DNA of 64,000 nucleotides from VMDJ01 sp038146785 (GTDB lineage: Bacteria > Pseudomonadota > Gammaproteobacteria > Chromatiales > Chromatiaceae): contig JAYQSI010000016.1 of NCBI GenBank assembly GCA_038146785.1, forward strand, positions 310,001-374,000, in the 5' to 3' direction. Positions 27,867 to 36,872 of the stretch are shown here, piece by piece; within the stretch, counting starts at the first letter, position 1, and each line of letters begins with the position of its first letter. The translations under genes and the position numbers were made by a program. The notes beneath the pieces were generated by a model. The model was given only the letters and a program-made list of their open reading frames with translations, was not told the DNA's origin and ran no database searches.

Positions 27867-28436
27867 ATGTTAAAACGATTCGCGGTTCTTCTAGTGAGTG
27901 CCTTCTGGGCAATCAGTGCGATAGCGCAACAACCCCAACTCGACATGTCGCCACCTGCGCAACTTGAGCGCGGTGTTTATAAGCTTCTCGCCTTTATGGG
28001 ACAGCGCCCACAGTCAGCCGAGATTGCGGACTATCTTGATAACAATGTGGCAAACTTCTTTAACTTTGATGAGATGGCGCGTTTGGCCGGCGGTGCTTAC
28101 TACTATCAGATCACCCCACTACAACGTGGCGAGATGGCAGAAGAGATTAAGCGCTGGTTCTTAACCGAGTTAACGCTGAAATTAACCTCTTATCGCGGAC
28201 AAGGTGTGAAATTCATGCGCCCTCGTTATAACCGCGAAGGGGATGAAGCGATTGTTTCGATGTATATCCTGCAGCCAGGCAACTACTACCCACCACGTAT
28301 CGACTTCCGTTTGCAGAAGTTCCGTCAAGGCTGGGCAGTTAGCGATGTGGCAGCGTCAGGTCAGAGCGCTGTGATGCACTATCGCAAAAGCTTGGGTAAT
28401 GAACTGACTTACCGTCAGTACCGGGCGTACCGTTAA
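27867..28436 (+). CDS. MlaC/Ttg2D-like periplasmic phospholipid-binding protein
   Basis: A 189-residue protein with a signal peptide ending AISAIAQQ. The MlaC family pattern is visible: a VANFFNFDEMARLAGGAYYYQ segment, LTLKLTSYRGQGVKFMRPRY, then YILQPGNYYPPRIDFRL and GWAVSDVAASGQS. MlaC carries phospholipid between outer- and inner-membrane complexes. No mlaDEF or mlaA is near, so this is an orphan paralogue. Its 3' end overlaps the convergent phaR reading frame by 81 bases. Confidence 0.72.
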   Translation: MLKRFAVLLVSAFWAISAIAQQPQLDMSPPAQLERGVYKLLAFMGQRPQSAEIADYLDNNVANFFNFDEMARLAGGAYYYQITPLQRGEMAEEIKRWFLTELTLKLTSYRGQGVKFMRPRYNREGDEAIVSMYILQPGNYYPPRIDFRLQKFRQGWAVSDVAASGQSAVMHYRKSLGNELTYRQYRAYR

Positions 28437-28766
28437 TCGACTAACAGCGCGCAGTGAGGTAGTACGTTCTGCCTCGCTGAGTGCGGTTTCTAGAATCGAC
28501 TGAATACGCGCAGTGTCTTCGCGGCCATACAGGCGCAAGATGCGACGCAAGTGATCTGCAGTTAAGAATGCAGAGTCATGTTCTTCTTCACTCAGCACCT
28601 GCAATAAAATAGCGCGAGTAATATCGACTTCCGTGTTGGCATCGATGATTTTGATAGAGCGGTCACTCTGAACCAATTGGCGCAGATCATTTAGCGTGAC
28701 GTAAACCCCTCTTCCAGTATCGTAAAGACGACGATTAGGGTATTTTTTGATAAGTAGCTCATTCAT
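28356..28766 (-). CDS. phaR: Polyhydroxyalkanoate synthesis regulator PhaR
   Basis: A 136-residue protein. The N-terminal PHB/PHA accumulation regulator DNA-binding domain reads LLIKKYPNRRLYDTGRGVYV, then LRQLVQSDRSIKIIDANTEVDITRAILLQVL. The C-terminal part is shorter than in most PhaR proteins. The start at 28766 follows AAGGAT by 7 bases. In other bacteria PhaR represses phasin genes and binds PHA granules; no pha gene is in this window. The last 81 bases overlap the MlaC-like gene on the opposite strand, so the exact C-terminus is less certain than the N-terminus. Confidence 0.85.
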   Translation of the reverse strand: MNELLIKKYPNRRLYDTGRGVYVTLNDLRQLVQSDRSIKIIDANTEVDITRAILLQVLSEEEHDSAFLTADHLRRILRLYGREDTARIQSILETALSEAERTTSLRAVSRLTVRPVLTVSQFITQAFAIVHHSALT

Positions 28767-28865
28767 GAGACATATCCTTATGTTGCCGAAAAGCGCGGAA
28801 TGGCCTTTTCTAAAGCTCACTCTAGCAGCTTTGCTTACGAATACTAGGAAAAAGACTACAAAAAG

Positions 28866-29507
28866 ATGACTTTAAACCCTGCTCCTGACCTGTTAAATGC
28901 GCTTTATTGGGTAACCCTACTGGCGGTAGTGGTTTCTTCGGCGTCTGCGGTGCTGAAAACCGGCGCAAAACAATTCGACCTGTTTGGCGTGATCATCATT
29001 GCGATTGCAACCGGTTTGGGCGGTGGCTCTTTGCGTGACATGTTGCTCGATCGCGAGGTTTTTTGGATTCGCGACCAAGCCTTCTTTTTTGCCAGCCTAG
29101 GCAGCGCTTTTGCCATGTTTCTTCTGGCGCGGCGCTTCGATTTATCGAGTAAATGGTTTTTGGTCCCTGACGCCGCTGGTCTGGCGACCTTTGCGATCGC
29201 CGGCACCACCGTTTCCCTGATGCTGGATGTGCCGTGGATTGTGGCTAGCTTTATGGGTGTGATGACGGGCGTGCTCGGCGGTATTTTTCGCGATGTGCTG
29301 TGTAACGAAACACCGATGGTATTTTACAGCCCGCTCTACGCCACCATCGCATGGATAGGTGCGATTGGTTTTATCGGTTTATTGTCGATCGGTCTCGCGA
29401 TTGAATGGTCAATTGTTATCGCGGGTAGCAGCATTTTTATCGTTCGCCTGATAGCCATTCGCTACAACATCAACTTACCTCGCTATCGCAGCCGCTCTGA
29501 CAACTAA
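28866..29507 (+). CDS. TRIC-type cation channel family membrane protein (UPF0126)
   Basis: A 213-residue polytopic protein of about seven helices in two repeats. Each repeat has the family motif: ATGLGGGSLRDMLLDR in the first and GVMTGVLGGIFRDVLCNETP in the second. Prokaryotic members form trimeric potassium-permeable channels in structural studies; the physiological role is unsettled (E. coli YicG is a relative). It is followed after three bases by an uncharacterised gene, probably in one operon with it and the DUF423 gene. Confidence 0.88.
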   Translation: MTLNPAPDLLNALYWVTLLAVVVSSASAVLKTGAKQFDLFGVIIIAIATGLGGGSLRDMLLDREVFWIRDQAFFFASLGSAFAMFLLARRFDLSSKWFLVPDAAGLATFAIAGTTVSLMLDVPWIVASFMGVMTGVLGGIFRDVLCNETPMVFYSPLYATIAWIGAIGFIGLLSIGLAIEWSIVIAGSSIFIVRLIAIRYNINLPRYRSRSDN

Positions 29508-29510
29508 GTT

Positions 29511-30059
29511 ATGCACGACCCGAAACAACAAATTGTTCAAGCGCATGCTGCATTTATCTGCGATGTCGTGACCAGCATGCAAGAGCCCAAGCCTCGCCAT
29601 CGCTTCGATGCCTTAATGAAAAGCGCCAGTGAAAACGGATGGCAAGCGTTAGTCACTGTGCTCAACACCATCGCTGAAGGCCGACGTGATGTGATGGTGC
29701 TAAATGGCTTAGACCAGGAAGACAGTGCGATTGCCGAAGCGATTTTGCTTGGCTTACAAGATCCTAACTCGCTACCTGACCCCAATAAAAAAGCCGATGC
29801 GACGATGGCCGCACCTGGCCTTGCAGGCATGATTCACGCCGCTGCCACCGGCAACGTTCAAGCTTTGACCTTAATCAGTCAAATGGCAGAACAAATGCAG
29901 CGCGCGGGTGGCGATATGGCGCGTGTCGCTGCCGTGATTCGACCCTTGATCAATGGTGAACGCGATCTGAAAACACTGAGCAGCAAAATGGATGAGCGCG
30001 GCAAAGCCTTACTCGAAAAAATACTCGAAGAACTTGAGCTCTTGAGTAAGCCGCAATGA
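29511..30059 (+). CDS. Uncharacterised cytosolic helical protein
   Basis: A soluble 182-residue protein, predicted all-helical, with MKSASENGWQALVTVLNTIAEGRRD in the N-terminal half and AAPGLAGMIHAAATGNVQALTLISQMAEQM in the second half. No catalytic motif is recognised. It lies between the TRIC-type and DUF423 genes with a 3-base gap and a 4-base overlap, so the three are cotranscribed and may share a membrane-related context. Confidence 0.7.
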   Translation: MHDPKQQIVQAHAAFICDVVTSMQEPKPRHRFDALMKSASENGWQALVTVLNTIAEGRRDVMVLNGLDQEDSAIAEAILLGLQDPNSLPDPNKKADATMAAPGLAGMIHAAATGNVQALTLISQMAEQMQRAGGDMARVAAVIRPLINGERDLKTLSSKMDERGKALLEKILEELELLSKPQ

Positions 30060-30433
30060 ATACTCTCGCGCGACGTTGTATTTTTTGGGGCGCACTCTTT
30101 GGTTTAAGCGGCGTGATGATCGGTGCTTTTGGTGCTCATGGTTTAAAAGCTCTATTAACCGCTGATCAGTTGGCGATTTATCACACCGGCGTTGATTACC
30201 AATTCGTGCACGCCTTAGCGTTATTGCTACTCGGCGCCCTCGCCCAACATCAAACACCCAAAGCATGGCAGCTCGCTGCAACACTCTTTATCGCGGGCGT
30301 GTTTATTTTTAGCGGTAGCTTGTATCTCTTAGTACTCACCGATACCTCTTGGCTTGGTGCTATCACCCCGATTGGCGGGACGAGTTTTATCGCTGGCTGG
30401 GCAGCGCTGCTATGGGGTTTGCGCCGTGGATGA
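30056..30433 (+). CDS. DUF423 family inner-membrane protein
   Basis: 125 residues with four hydrophobic segments. The family signature is in the first and second helices: FGLSGVMIGAFGAHGLKALL, then YHTGVDYQFVHALALLLLG, and SGSLYLLVLTDTSWLGAITPIGG near the end. Function is unknown (E. coli YgdD is a relative). In E. coli ygdD is adjacent to the rlmM gene, and here an rRNA methyltransferase gene (rlmK) overlaps its end. Confidence 0.88.
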   Translation: MNTLARRCIFWGALFGLSGVMIGAFGAHGLKALLTADQLAIYHTGVDYQFVHALALLLLGALAQHQTPKAWQLAATLFIAGVFIFSGSLYLLVLTDTSWLGAITPIGGTSFIAGWAALLWGLRRG

Positions 30434-31353
30434 TCTTGATGCGCTACTCAATCGCTGCGATAAAAATCAAAAGCGTTTAAAGAAGTGGCTTAAAGACCAA
30501 GCAGCTCGTCGCTTATCGACTGTATGACCGCGACATGCCTGAGTTCCCGCTCGCGATTGATCGCTATGCAGACGGCTTGCACGTGCAGGTCTTTGAACGC
30601 AAACGTCCGGTTACTGATGAACAGCTCGATAGGTTACGTGATGCCTTGCTGCAACACTTTCAACTCGAACCGCTTCAGCTTGGGTTTAAAACCCGCAAAC
30701 GCCAACGCGGACTTGATCAGTATGAAAAGCTTGCGCTCGACGCGCCTTCGTTTGAGGTGAGTGAGTACGGTTTATCTTTCGAGGTGAATCTACATCGCTA
30801 TTTAGATACCGGCCTGTTCCTTGATCATCGCCAAACACGCAAGATGGTTCGCGAGCAATCACAAGGCAAAAGTCTGCTCAATCTGTTTGCCTATACGGGC
30901 AGCTTTACCACTTATGCCGCTGCAGGTGGCGCAAGTCGCAGCCTAACGGTGGACATGTCGAAAACCTATCAAGCATGGTCACAACGCAATCTTGAGATTA
31001 ATGGCTTAGCCAGTGCTCAGCATCAAATGTTACAAACCGATGTGTTGGCTTTTCTTGCTGACCCGCAACAAAAGCTTAAGTTTGATCTTATTGTGTTAGA
31101 TCCGCCGAGCTTCTCGAACTCAAAACGCATGCATAACACCTTTGATGTGCAACGTGACCAAGTTGACCTGTTACGCAACACCTTGCGCTTTTTAGCACCG
31201 GGTGGTCAGTTAATTTTTTCGAACAACCGTCAGGGCTTCTCGCTAGATGAGCAGTTGCTCAATGAAGCCAACTTTGAAGAGATTACCGAGCAAACCGTTC
31301 CCATGGACTTTGCGCGCTATCGCCCGCATCGTTGTTGGAAAGTCACGCGTTAA
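30426..31353 (+). CDS. rlmK: 23S rRNA m7G2069 methyltransferase domain as a single protein (RlmK), frameshifted
   Basis: Corresponds to the C-terminal half of E. coli RlmKL. Visible: NLFAYTGSFTTYAAAGGAS (SAM motif I), LTVDMSKTYQAWSQRN, LIVLDPPSFSNSKRM (catalytic region) and FDVQRDQVDLLRN. From MPEF (30535) 272 residues are in frame. Upstream, GTG 30426 opens DDLDALLNRC..KRLKKWLKDQ, and one extra base near 30501 leads to QLVAYRLYDRDMPEF, which is the usual RlmK N-terminal start. Repaired length is 308. No RlmL half precedes it; DUF423 does, with an 8-base overlap. Confidence 0.87.
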
Positions 31354-33218
31354 ACGGTGAGATAGGTTGTGCTGTTTAGCGCAATCTTCAAATCAGCGAG
31401 ATAAGCGGTGCGTTGTTGATCCGTTAATTCAGCTGCAGCCAGTTTTTCTTGATACTGCGACAACATCTGCTGCGGATCGAAGTGAACATAACTGAGTAGC
31501 TCATCGGCGCGATCGCCACGCTCAGGTTCTGAGAAACTGTACCCATCAGGCGTGAGGCTGACATTCACCGCATCGGTATCACCAAACAAGTTGTGCATAT
31601 CACCCAAGATCTCTTGGTAGGCACCCACTAAGAAAATACCAATCAAATAAGGCTCGCCATTGGCCGCATGTAATCGCAAGGTGCTTTCTACACCGTCTTG
31701 ATCAACGTATTGCGATAAACAGCCATCCGAATCACAGGTCAGGTCGTGGACGACTGACGCTTGCTCAGGCGCTTCAGTTAAACGATGCAATGGCATTAAC
31801 GGGAAGACCTGATTCAACGCCCAAGCGTCGGGTAATGATTGGAACAAAGAAAAGTTACAGAACACGCGACTTGCCAGCATGTCATTCAACTCATCCAGCA
31901 CATCGCGATGGCGACGCGAGGTGACGCGTAAATGTTGTCGCACTAAATCAGCAATCGCATAGAACCATTGTTCCGCGTGTGCACGCTGCTCAAGGTCAAT
32001 CTCGCCACTTTGGAAGGATTGCTGACTTAAATCGAATTGATGTTTTGCTTCTTGCCAGCTCATCAACGGAGATTGTGCATCGAACTGTTGATGAATTAAG
32101 GCAAGCGCTTTAACCACCTCCGCATCGTCATCTTCACTGACTTTACCGAGGGCTGTTGAAGGCTCTTCTCGCTCGATCACTTCGGTAATCAAAATGGCAT
32201 GGTGCGCAGTTAGTGCGCGGCCTGATTCACTGAATACACGCGGCTCAGCAAGCTCAAATTCAGCGCAACGTTGTTGAATCGCACGCAGCACCGCTTTGGC
32301 GTAGGCATTCACGCTGTAATTAATCGAGCAGTAATGACGACTCGCCGTACCTTCATAGTCGACACCCAAGCCGCCGCCAACATCGATAACCTTTATCGGT
32401 GCGCCTGCTTTAACTAGCTCTGCGTAATAACGTGCCGCCTCAGAGATACCGCGATCGATATCTGAAAGATCGGGAATTTGTGAACCGATATGCGAGTGCA
32501 GCAACTGCAAGCAATGCAGCTTATCAGCGGCTTTAAGCTGCGCGATCAGTTCAAGTAATTGCGCGGCTGATAAACCAAACTTGGATTTAGCGCCGCCTGA
32601 GTTTTGCCAATTACCACTCGCTACCGCAGCTAAACGAATACGCACACCCAGCAAAGGTTCGATATCCATCTTCGCCGCTTCATCGAGCACTAACTTAAGC
32701 TCAGAAGGCTTTTCGATGACCAAGTACACATCATGGCCAAGCTTGCGACCCATCAGTGCTAAGCGCACATACTCGCGATCTTTATAGCCATTACATACGA
32801 TCGAAGCACCACTTGGGCTCGCTGCAAGTACGGCTAACAATTCAGGCTTACTGCCCGCTTCAAGGCCGACAATATCTGCGCCCACCGAGGCGATCTGCTC
32901 GACCACACTACGCTGTTGATTCACTTTAATTGGATAGATGGCGCGATAACCACCCGAATACTCGAGCTCGTTGGCTGCTGTTTCAAAGGCTTGAGATAAG
33001 GCGCGCACACGATCGGTCAATACATCATTAAAACGCAGCAGCAATGGCGTCTTAAGACCTGAAGACTTGGCTTCATTAACCAACTGATAGACATCCAAAC
33101 TGGTGCCATCACGACGTGGCTCTACCGCAACATGACCCTGCGCATTAATCGAAAAGTAGCCTTCGCCCCAATGACGAATACCGTAGTGTTGCGGCAGCTG
33201 CTTGTCTGCGTTGGCCAT
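31350..33218 (-). CDS. speA: Biosynthetic arginine decarboxylase
   Basis: PLP enzyme of 622 residues making agmatine from arginine, the first step of the agmatine route to putrescine. PLP lysine in AIYPIKVNQQRSVVEQI, then GSKPELLAVLA, IGSQIPDLSDIDRGISEAARYY, KVIDVGGGLGVDYEGT and the C-terminal QEILGDMHNLFGDTDA. The start at 33218 (MANADKQLP) follows AAGGAA by about six bases and is preferred to an in-frame start 45 bases upstream. It is divergent from speE across a ~117-base gap, so both polyamine genes probably share a control region. Confidence 0.95.
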   Translation of the reverse strand: MANADKQLPQHYGIRHWGEGYFSINAQGHVAVEPRRDGTSLDVYQLVNEAKSSGLKTPLLLRFNDVLTDRVRALSQAFETAANELEYSGGYRAIYPIKVNQQRSVVEQIASVGADIVGLEAGSKPELLAVLAASPSGASIVCNGYKDREYVRLALMGRKLGHDVYLVIEKPSELKLVLDEAAKMDIEPLLGVRIRLAAVASGNWQNSGGAKSKFGLSAAQLLELIAQLKAADKLHCLQLLHSHIGSQIPDLSDIDRGISEAARYYAELVKAGAPIKVIDVGGGLGVDYEGTASRHYCSINYSVNAYAKAVLRAIQQRCAEFELAEPRVFSESGRALTAHHAILITEVIEREEPSTALGKVSEDDDAEVVKALALIHQQFDAQSPLMSWQEAKHQFDLSQQSFQSGEIDLEQRAHAEQWFYAIADLVRQHLRVTSRRHRDVLDELNDMLASRVFCNFSLFQSLPDAWALNQVFPLMPLHRLTEAPEQASVVHDLTCDSDGCLSQYVDQDGVESTLRLHAANGEPYLIGIFLVGAYQEILGDMHNLFGDTDAVNVSLTPDGYSFSEPERGDRADELLSYVHFDPQQMLSQYQEKLAAAELTDQQRTAYLADLKIALNSTTYLTV

Positions 33219-33335
33219 GCTCGTTCCTTGCCGAATATCAATGCTGGTTGAATTATCAACCAATTTGACCGGATAAGCGATTGTCGAATCCCAGCTCGCA
33301 CGTTAAGGTGCGCGCATTCGTTTATGAGGTGCAGC

Positions 33336-34187
33336 ATGACACTAAGTGATAAATGGTTTACCGAAATTCACGCTGATATTGGTTCGGCGTTTTCCTTAGA
33401 GACCACTGAGAAAGTTTTTTCCAAGCAATCGCCTTTTCAGCTTGTTGAGGTGTTCGACACCACCGGCTTTGGCAAATTTATGGTGATTGATGGCTGCACC
33501 ATGGTGACCACACGTGAAAATTTTGTGTATCACGAGATGCTTTCACATCCCGCCATGTTCACGCACCCCAATCCGCAGCATGTTGCGATCATCGGCGGCG
33601 GTGACTGCGGCACGTTACGAGAAGTGTTGCGTCATGACTCGGTTGAGAAATGCACCCAGATCGATATCGATGAGGTGGTAACTGAGGCTTCTGAGATCCA
33701 TTTCCCTGAGTTGTGTGAATCCAACAATGATCCTCGTGCAGAGCTGCTGTTTATCGACGGTATTCAATGGATGAAGGATGCGGCACCTGAGTCACTCGAT
33801 TTGATCATTGTTGACTCAACCGATCCTGTTGGCCCGGGTGAGGTGTTATTTACTGCAGAATTCTTTGCGGCTTGTCATCGCGCTTTACGTCCTGATGGCA
33901 TCATCGTGCAACAAAGTGAATCGCCACTCGCGCACCTTGAGCTGATTCAGCGTATGCATAAAAACTATGCGACAGCCGGCTTTAGCGCCAGCAAAACACT
34001 CTGCTTCCCACAGCCCATTTATCCAACCGGATGGTGGTCAGCGACCATGGCATCGAAGAGCGGTGATCTCAGCAACTTCCGCCAAGCCGATGTTGAAAAC
34101 AAATCGTTTGATACGCAGTACTACAACGCGGGCATCCATCAAGGCGCCCTCGCTATGCCTGAGTTCTTACGCAAGGCGCTCGCATAA
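33336..34187 (+). CDS. speE: Spermidine synthase (polyamine aminopropyltransferase)
   Basis: Transfers aminopropyl from decarboxylated SAM to putrescine. The 283 residues show the family order WFTEIHADIGSAFSLETTEK, FGKFMVIDGCTMVTTRENFVYHEML, IIGGGDCGTLREVLRHDSV, DSTDPVGPGEVLF and FPQPIYPTGWWSATMASK. GGGDCG replaces the common GGGDGG. ATG 33336 is preceded by GAGGT. It is paired with divergent speA; speB and speD are not in the window. The ion-channel gene follows closely. Confidence 0.93.
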   Translation: MTLSDKWFTEIHADIGSAFSLETTEKVFSKQSPFQLVEVFDTTGFGKFMVIDGCTMVTTRENFVYHEMLSHPAMFTHPNPQHVAIIGGGDCGTLREVLRHDSVEKCTQIDIDEVVTEASEIHFPELCESNNDPRAELLFIDGIQWMKDAAPESLDLIIVDSTDPVGPGEVLFTAEFFAACHRALRPDGIIVQQSESPLAHLELIQRMHKNYATAGFSASKTLCFPQPIYPTGWWSATMASKSGDLSNFRQADVENKSFDTQYYNAGIHQGALAMPEFLRKALA

Positions 34188-34191
34188 ACCC

Positions 34192-34611
34192 ATGAAGTTT
34201 TTGATCGTCAACACGCTCATCATTGCCCTAGCGGTGATGATTCATTATGAGATTCTGTATCGTCTCTCTGTGTTGATGCCCAAGCTAAAAGTGCGCGCAC
34301 ATAGCCGAGTGGTTATAGGTGTCTTTGGCGCTATCTTTGCGCACATCATTGAGATCTGGCTATTTGCTTTGAGCTTTTATTTTATGCACCACAATAACTG
34401 GGGGCAGCTCAGTGGTAACTACGATGGCAGCTTGATGGCGAGTGCTTATTTCTCGTTCACGACCTTTACTACTTTGGGCTTCGGCGACATCGAACCTCTT
34501 GGTGATCTTCGCTATCTCACCGGCATTGAGTCGCTCACCGGACTGGTATTGATTACCTGGTCAGCGTCGTTCTTGTTTTATGAGATGCAGAAATATTGGG
34601 GTCGCAATTAA
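34192..34611 (+). CDS. Small ion channel protein (K+ channel pore domain)
   Basis: 139 residues starting MKFLIVNTLIIALAVMIHYE. A hydrophobic N-terminal helix, a second at about 43-65, a pore helix plus filter-like SFTTFTTLGFGDIEPLG (close to the TVGYGD potassium filter) and a last helix (LTGLVLITWSASFLFYEM) resemble Ion_trans_2 proteins. No regulatory domain is fused. It starts four bases after speE and may be cotranscribed with it; polyamines block many cation channels, so a physiological link is possible but speculative. The 3' end shares TTAA with convergent folA. Confidence 0.78.
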   Translation: MKFLIVNTLIIALAVMIHYEILYRLSVLMPKLKVRAHSRVVIGVFGAIFAHIIEIWLFALSFYFMHHNNWGQLSGNYDGSLMASAYFSFTTFTTLGFGDIEPLGDLRYLTGIESLTGLVLITWSASFLFYEMQKYWGRN

Positions 34612-35105
34612 GCGCGAACAAAAGTCACAAACTGATGTGGCAAGGTGTTCTTTTCATCGAGCACACCCTCTTCTCGAGCCGCTTCTTGCCATTGCGTCAT
34701 ATCAATTTCTGGGAAAAAGGCATCACCGGCAACTTCTGTTGCAATCTCGGTGAGATATAAGCGTGAGGCAATCTCGATGCCTTGTGCATATAAGTTGGCA
34801 CCACCCACCAACATCAACTCTTCAGCATCCGGATAACAGGCTAAGGCTTCTTCAAGGGAATGAACGACCTCGGCACCTTCTGCGACGTAGTTTTGATCGC
34901 GCGTGATCACAATATGCGGACGACCTGGCAATAATCCCGGTAACGACTCCCAAGTCTTACGCCCCATGATCATTGGCTTGCCCATCGTCAGTGCTTTGAA
35001 GTGCTGAAGATCTGCCGGTAAGCGCCAAGGCAGTTTGTTGTCGATACCGATCGCGCGATTCGAGGCCATCGCAGCGATCATCGAAAGACGCGGATTAATC
35101 ATCAA
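34608..35105 (-). CDS. folA: Dihydrofolate reductase
   Basis: NADPH-dependent reduction of dihydrofolate; 165 residues. It has MIAAMASNRAIGIDNKLPWRLPADLQ with the catalytic acid position in the DLQHF helix, then PMIMGRKTWESLP (NADPH) and LMLVGGANLYAQGI. Last gene of lgt-thyA-folA, overlapping thyA by four bases. Coupled expression makes sense because ThyA yields the dihydrofolate that FolA reduces. Confidence 0.95.
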   Translation of the reverse strand: MMINPRLSMIAAMASNRAIGIDNKLPWRLPADLQHFKALTMGKPMIMGRKTWESLPGLLPGRPHIVITRDQNYVAEGAEVVHSLEEALACYPDAEELMLVGGANLYAQGIEIASRLYLTEIATEVAGDAFFPEIDMTQWQEAAREEGVLDEKNTLPHQFVTFVRA

Positions 35106-35935
35106 ACCGCAACAATGCCTTTGATGTGCTCGTGGTGTTGATAATCCACCAACTCAAAGTCATCAAAGGTGAAGTCAAAGATGTCTTTAATCTCAGGATT
35201 GATCTTCATCTGAGGTAACGGCAACGGATCACGACTGAGTTGCAACTCAACCTGCTCTTGGTGATTGGTATACAAATGCGCATCACCCAAGGTATGCACA
35301 AAATCACCCGGCTCCAGATCGCACACCTGAGCCAACATCAGTGTGAGCAACGCATAGCTTGCGATGTTAAAAGGCACGCCTAAGAAGATATCCGCACTGC
35401 GTTGATAGAGCTGGCATGACAGCTTGCCTTCCGACACATAAAACTGGAAGAACGCATGACATGGCGCCAAGGCCATACGACCTTCTTTGACATTTTGCTG
35501 AGGCGAAATAGTCTCATCAGGCAAATCGCTAGGGTTCCATGCCGAGATAATGATGCGACGTGAATTTGGATTGCTCTTGAGCTGCTCAACCACCTGCTTC
35601 ACTTGGTCAACAGAAGCACCGTTCGCATTCGGCCAGTTACGCCATTGGAAACCATAGACTGGGCCTAGATCACCGTTTTCATCTGCCCACTCATCCCAAA
35701 TACGCACGCCGTTATCTTTGAGGTACTGGGTATTGGTATCCCCTTTCAAAAACCACAACAGCTCATGCACCACTGACTTGAAGTGAATCTTTTTGGTGGT
35801 GACCAAAGGAAAGCCTTCGCTCAGATCAAAACGCATTTGATAGCCAAAGACAGAATAGGTACCGGTACCGGTGCGATCACCCTTGAAGGTGCCGTTCTCG
35901 CGCACATGGCGCAGCAAGTCGAGATACTGTTTCAT
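35102..35935 (-). CDS. thyA: Thymidylate synthase
   Basis: Makes dTMP from dUMP and methylene-tetrahydrofolate. From MKQYLDLLRHVRENG (35935) the protein has 277 residues. It shows FKGDRTGTGTYSVFGYQMRFDL, the active-site cysteine in LAPCHAFFQFYV, then QRSADIFLGVPFNIASYALL and HLYTNHQEQ. A further upstream in-frame start runs into lgt and is rejected: homologues begin at MKQY. It overlaps both lgt (4 bases) and folA (4 bases). Confidence 0.96.
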   Translation of the reverse strand: MKQYLDLLRHVRENGTFKGDRTGTGTYSVFGYQMRFDLSEGFPLVTTKKIHFKSVVHELLWFLKGDTNTQYLKDNGVRIWDEWADENGDLGPVYGFQWRNWPNANGASVDQVKQVVEQLKSNPNSRRIIISAWNPSDLPDETISPQQNVKEGRMALAPCHAFFQFYVSEGKLSCQLYQRSADIFLGVPFNIASYALLTLMLAQVCDLEPGDFVHTLGDAHLYTNHQEQVELQLSRDPLPLPQMKINPEIKDIFDFTFDDFELVDYQHHEHIKGIVAV

Positions 35936-36765
35936 CGTGTTTTTTGAGTGCGATTCGCCCAGATCACAAATGCGATGCCCGCAAGAATCATTGGCGTCGA
36001 AAGAAGTTGTCCCATAGTAAACCAATCGCCCCACAAATACCCGATATGTGCATCCGGCATACGCACAAATTCGACGATAAAGCGCATGCTGCCATAGCCA
36101 ATCAGGAACAGTCCTGAGACAGCGCCGACCGCTCTAGGCTTACTCGAAAACCACCACAACAACAGGAACAAAACGAGCCCCTCAAGCGCCGCTTCGTAGA
36201 GCTGACTGGGGTGTAATGGCGGGCTCAGTTCGGTATCCGCTGGCAAGCCGAGCTTGTTCATACACAGATTTAGATGCTCAGCACACCTTACCTGCATGCC
36301 CCATGCTGCATCCGTGACGCCACCCCATAACTCACCGTTAATGAAGTTGCCTACACGACCGGCCAATAAACCTAAAGGAACAAGCGGTGCGACAAAGTCG
36401 GCCACCTGAAAAAAGCGCAGCTGTAATCGCTTCGCCATTAACGCCATCGCCACGATCACGCCAAGCAAGCCGCCGTGGAATGCCATGCCACCTTCCCAGA
36501 CGCGCAGCAGCACTAAAGGATCAGCGAGCCACTGATCGAAGTTATAGAAAAAGATATAGCCAAGGCGACCGCCCAAGATGACACCGAGCGCGCCATAGAA
36601 AATCAGATCATCAACCTGCTCAGGTTTGATCACACCACCCAAGCTCGCGCGACGACGTGCTAACCACCAAGCCGCGACAAACCCAATCAAATACATCAAG
36701 CCATACCAACGCAATGCGGCAGGTCCTAGCTGAACAATGATCGGATCAAATTCGGGATAAATCAT
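35932..36765 (-). CDS. lgt: Prolipoprotein diacylglyceryl transferase
   Basis: Inner-membrane enzyme adding diacylglycerol to the lipobox cysteine; 277 residues. PEFDPIIVQLGPAALRWYGLMY, then GGMAFHGGLLG, PLGLLAGRVGNFINGELWG (Lgt signature) and HPSQLYEA are present, with seven membrane helices. The start at 36765 is chosen by comparison with E. coli Lgt (PEFDPV at the N-terminus). First gene of lgt-thyA-folA; the E. coli lgt-thyA pair is the same. Confidence 0.94.
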   Translation of the reverse strand: MIYPEFDPIIVQLGPAALRWYGLMYLIGFVAAWWLARRRASLGGVIKPEQVDDLIFYGALGVILGGRLGYIFFYNFDQWLADPLVLLRVWEGGMAFHGGLLGVIVAMALMAKRLQLRFFQVADFVAPLVPLGLLAGRVGNFINGELWGGVTDAAWGMQVRCAEHLNLCMNKLGLPADTELSPPLHPSQLYEAALEGLVLFLLLWWFSSKPRAVGAVSGLFLIGYGSMRFIVEFVRMPDAHIGYLWGDWFTMGQLLSTPMILAGIAFVIWANRTQKTR

Positions 36766-36872
36766 GGCCGAGAGTGTAACAGGGCGCACTGTCTTTTCGT
36801 CGATTCACATAGACACCTGCAACGCTAGGCTTTAGGCTCAATAACATTCTTATTACGTCACGGATTCACGGT

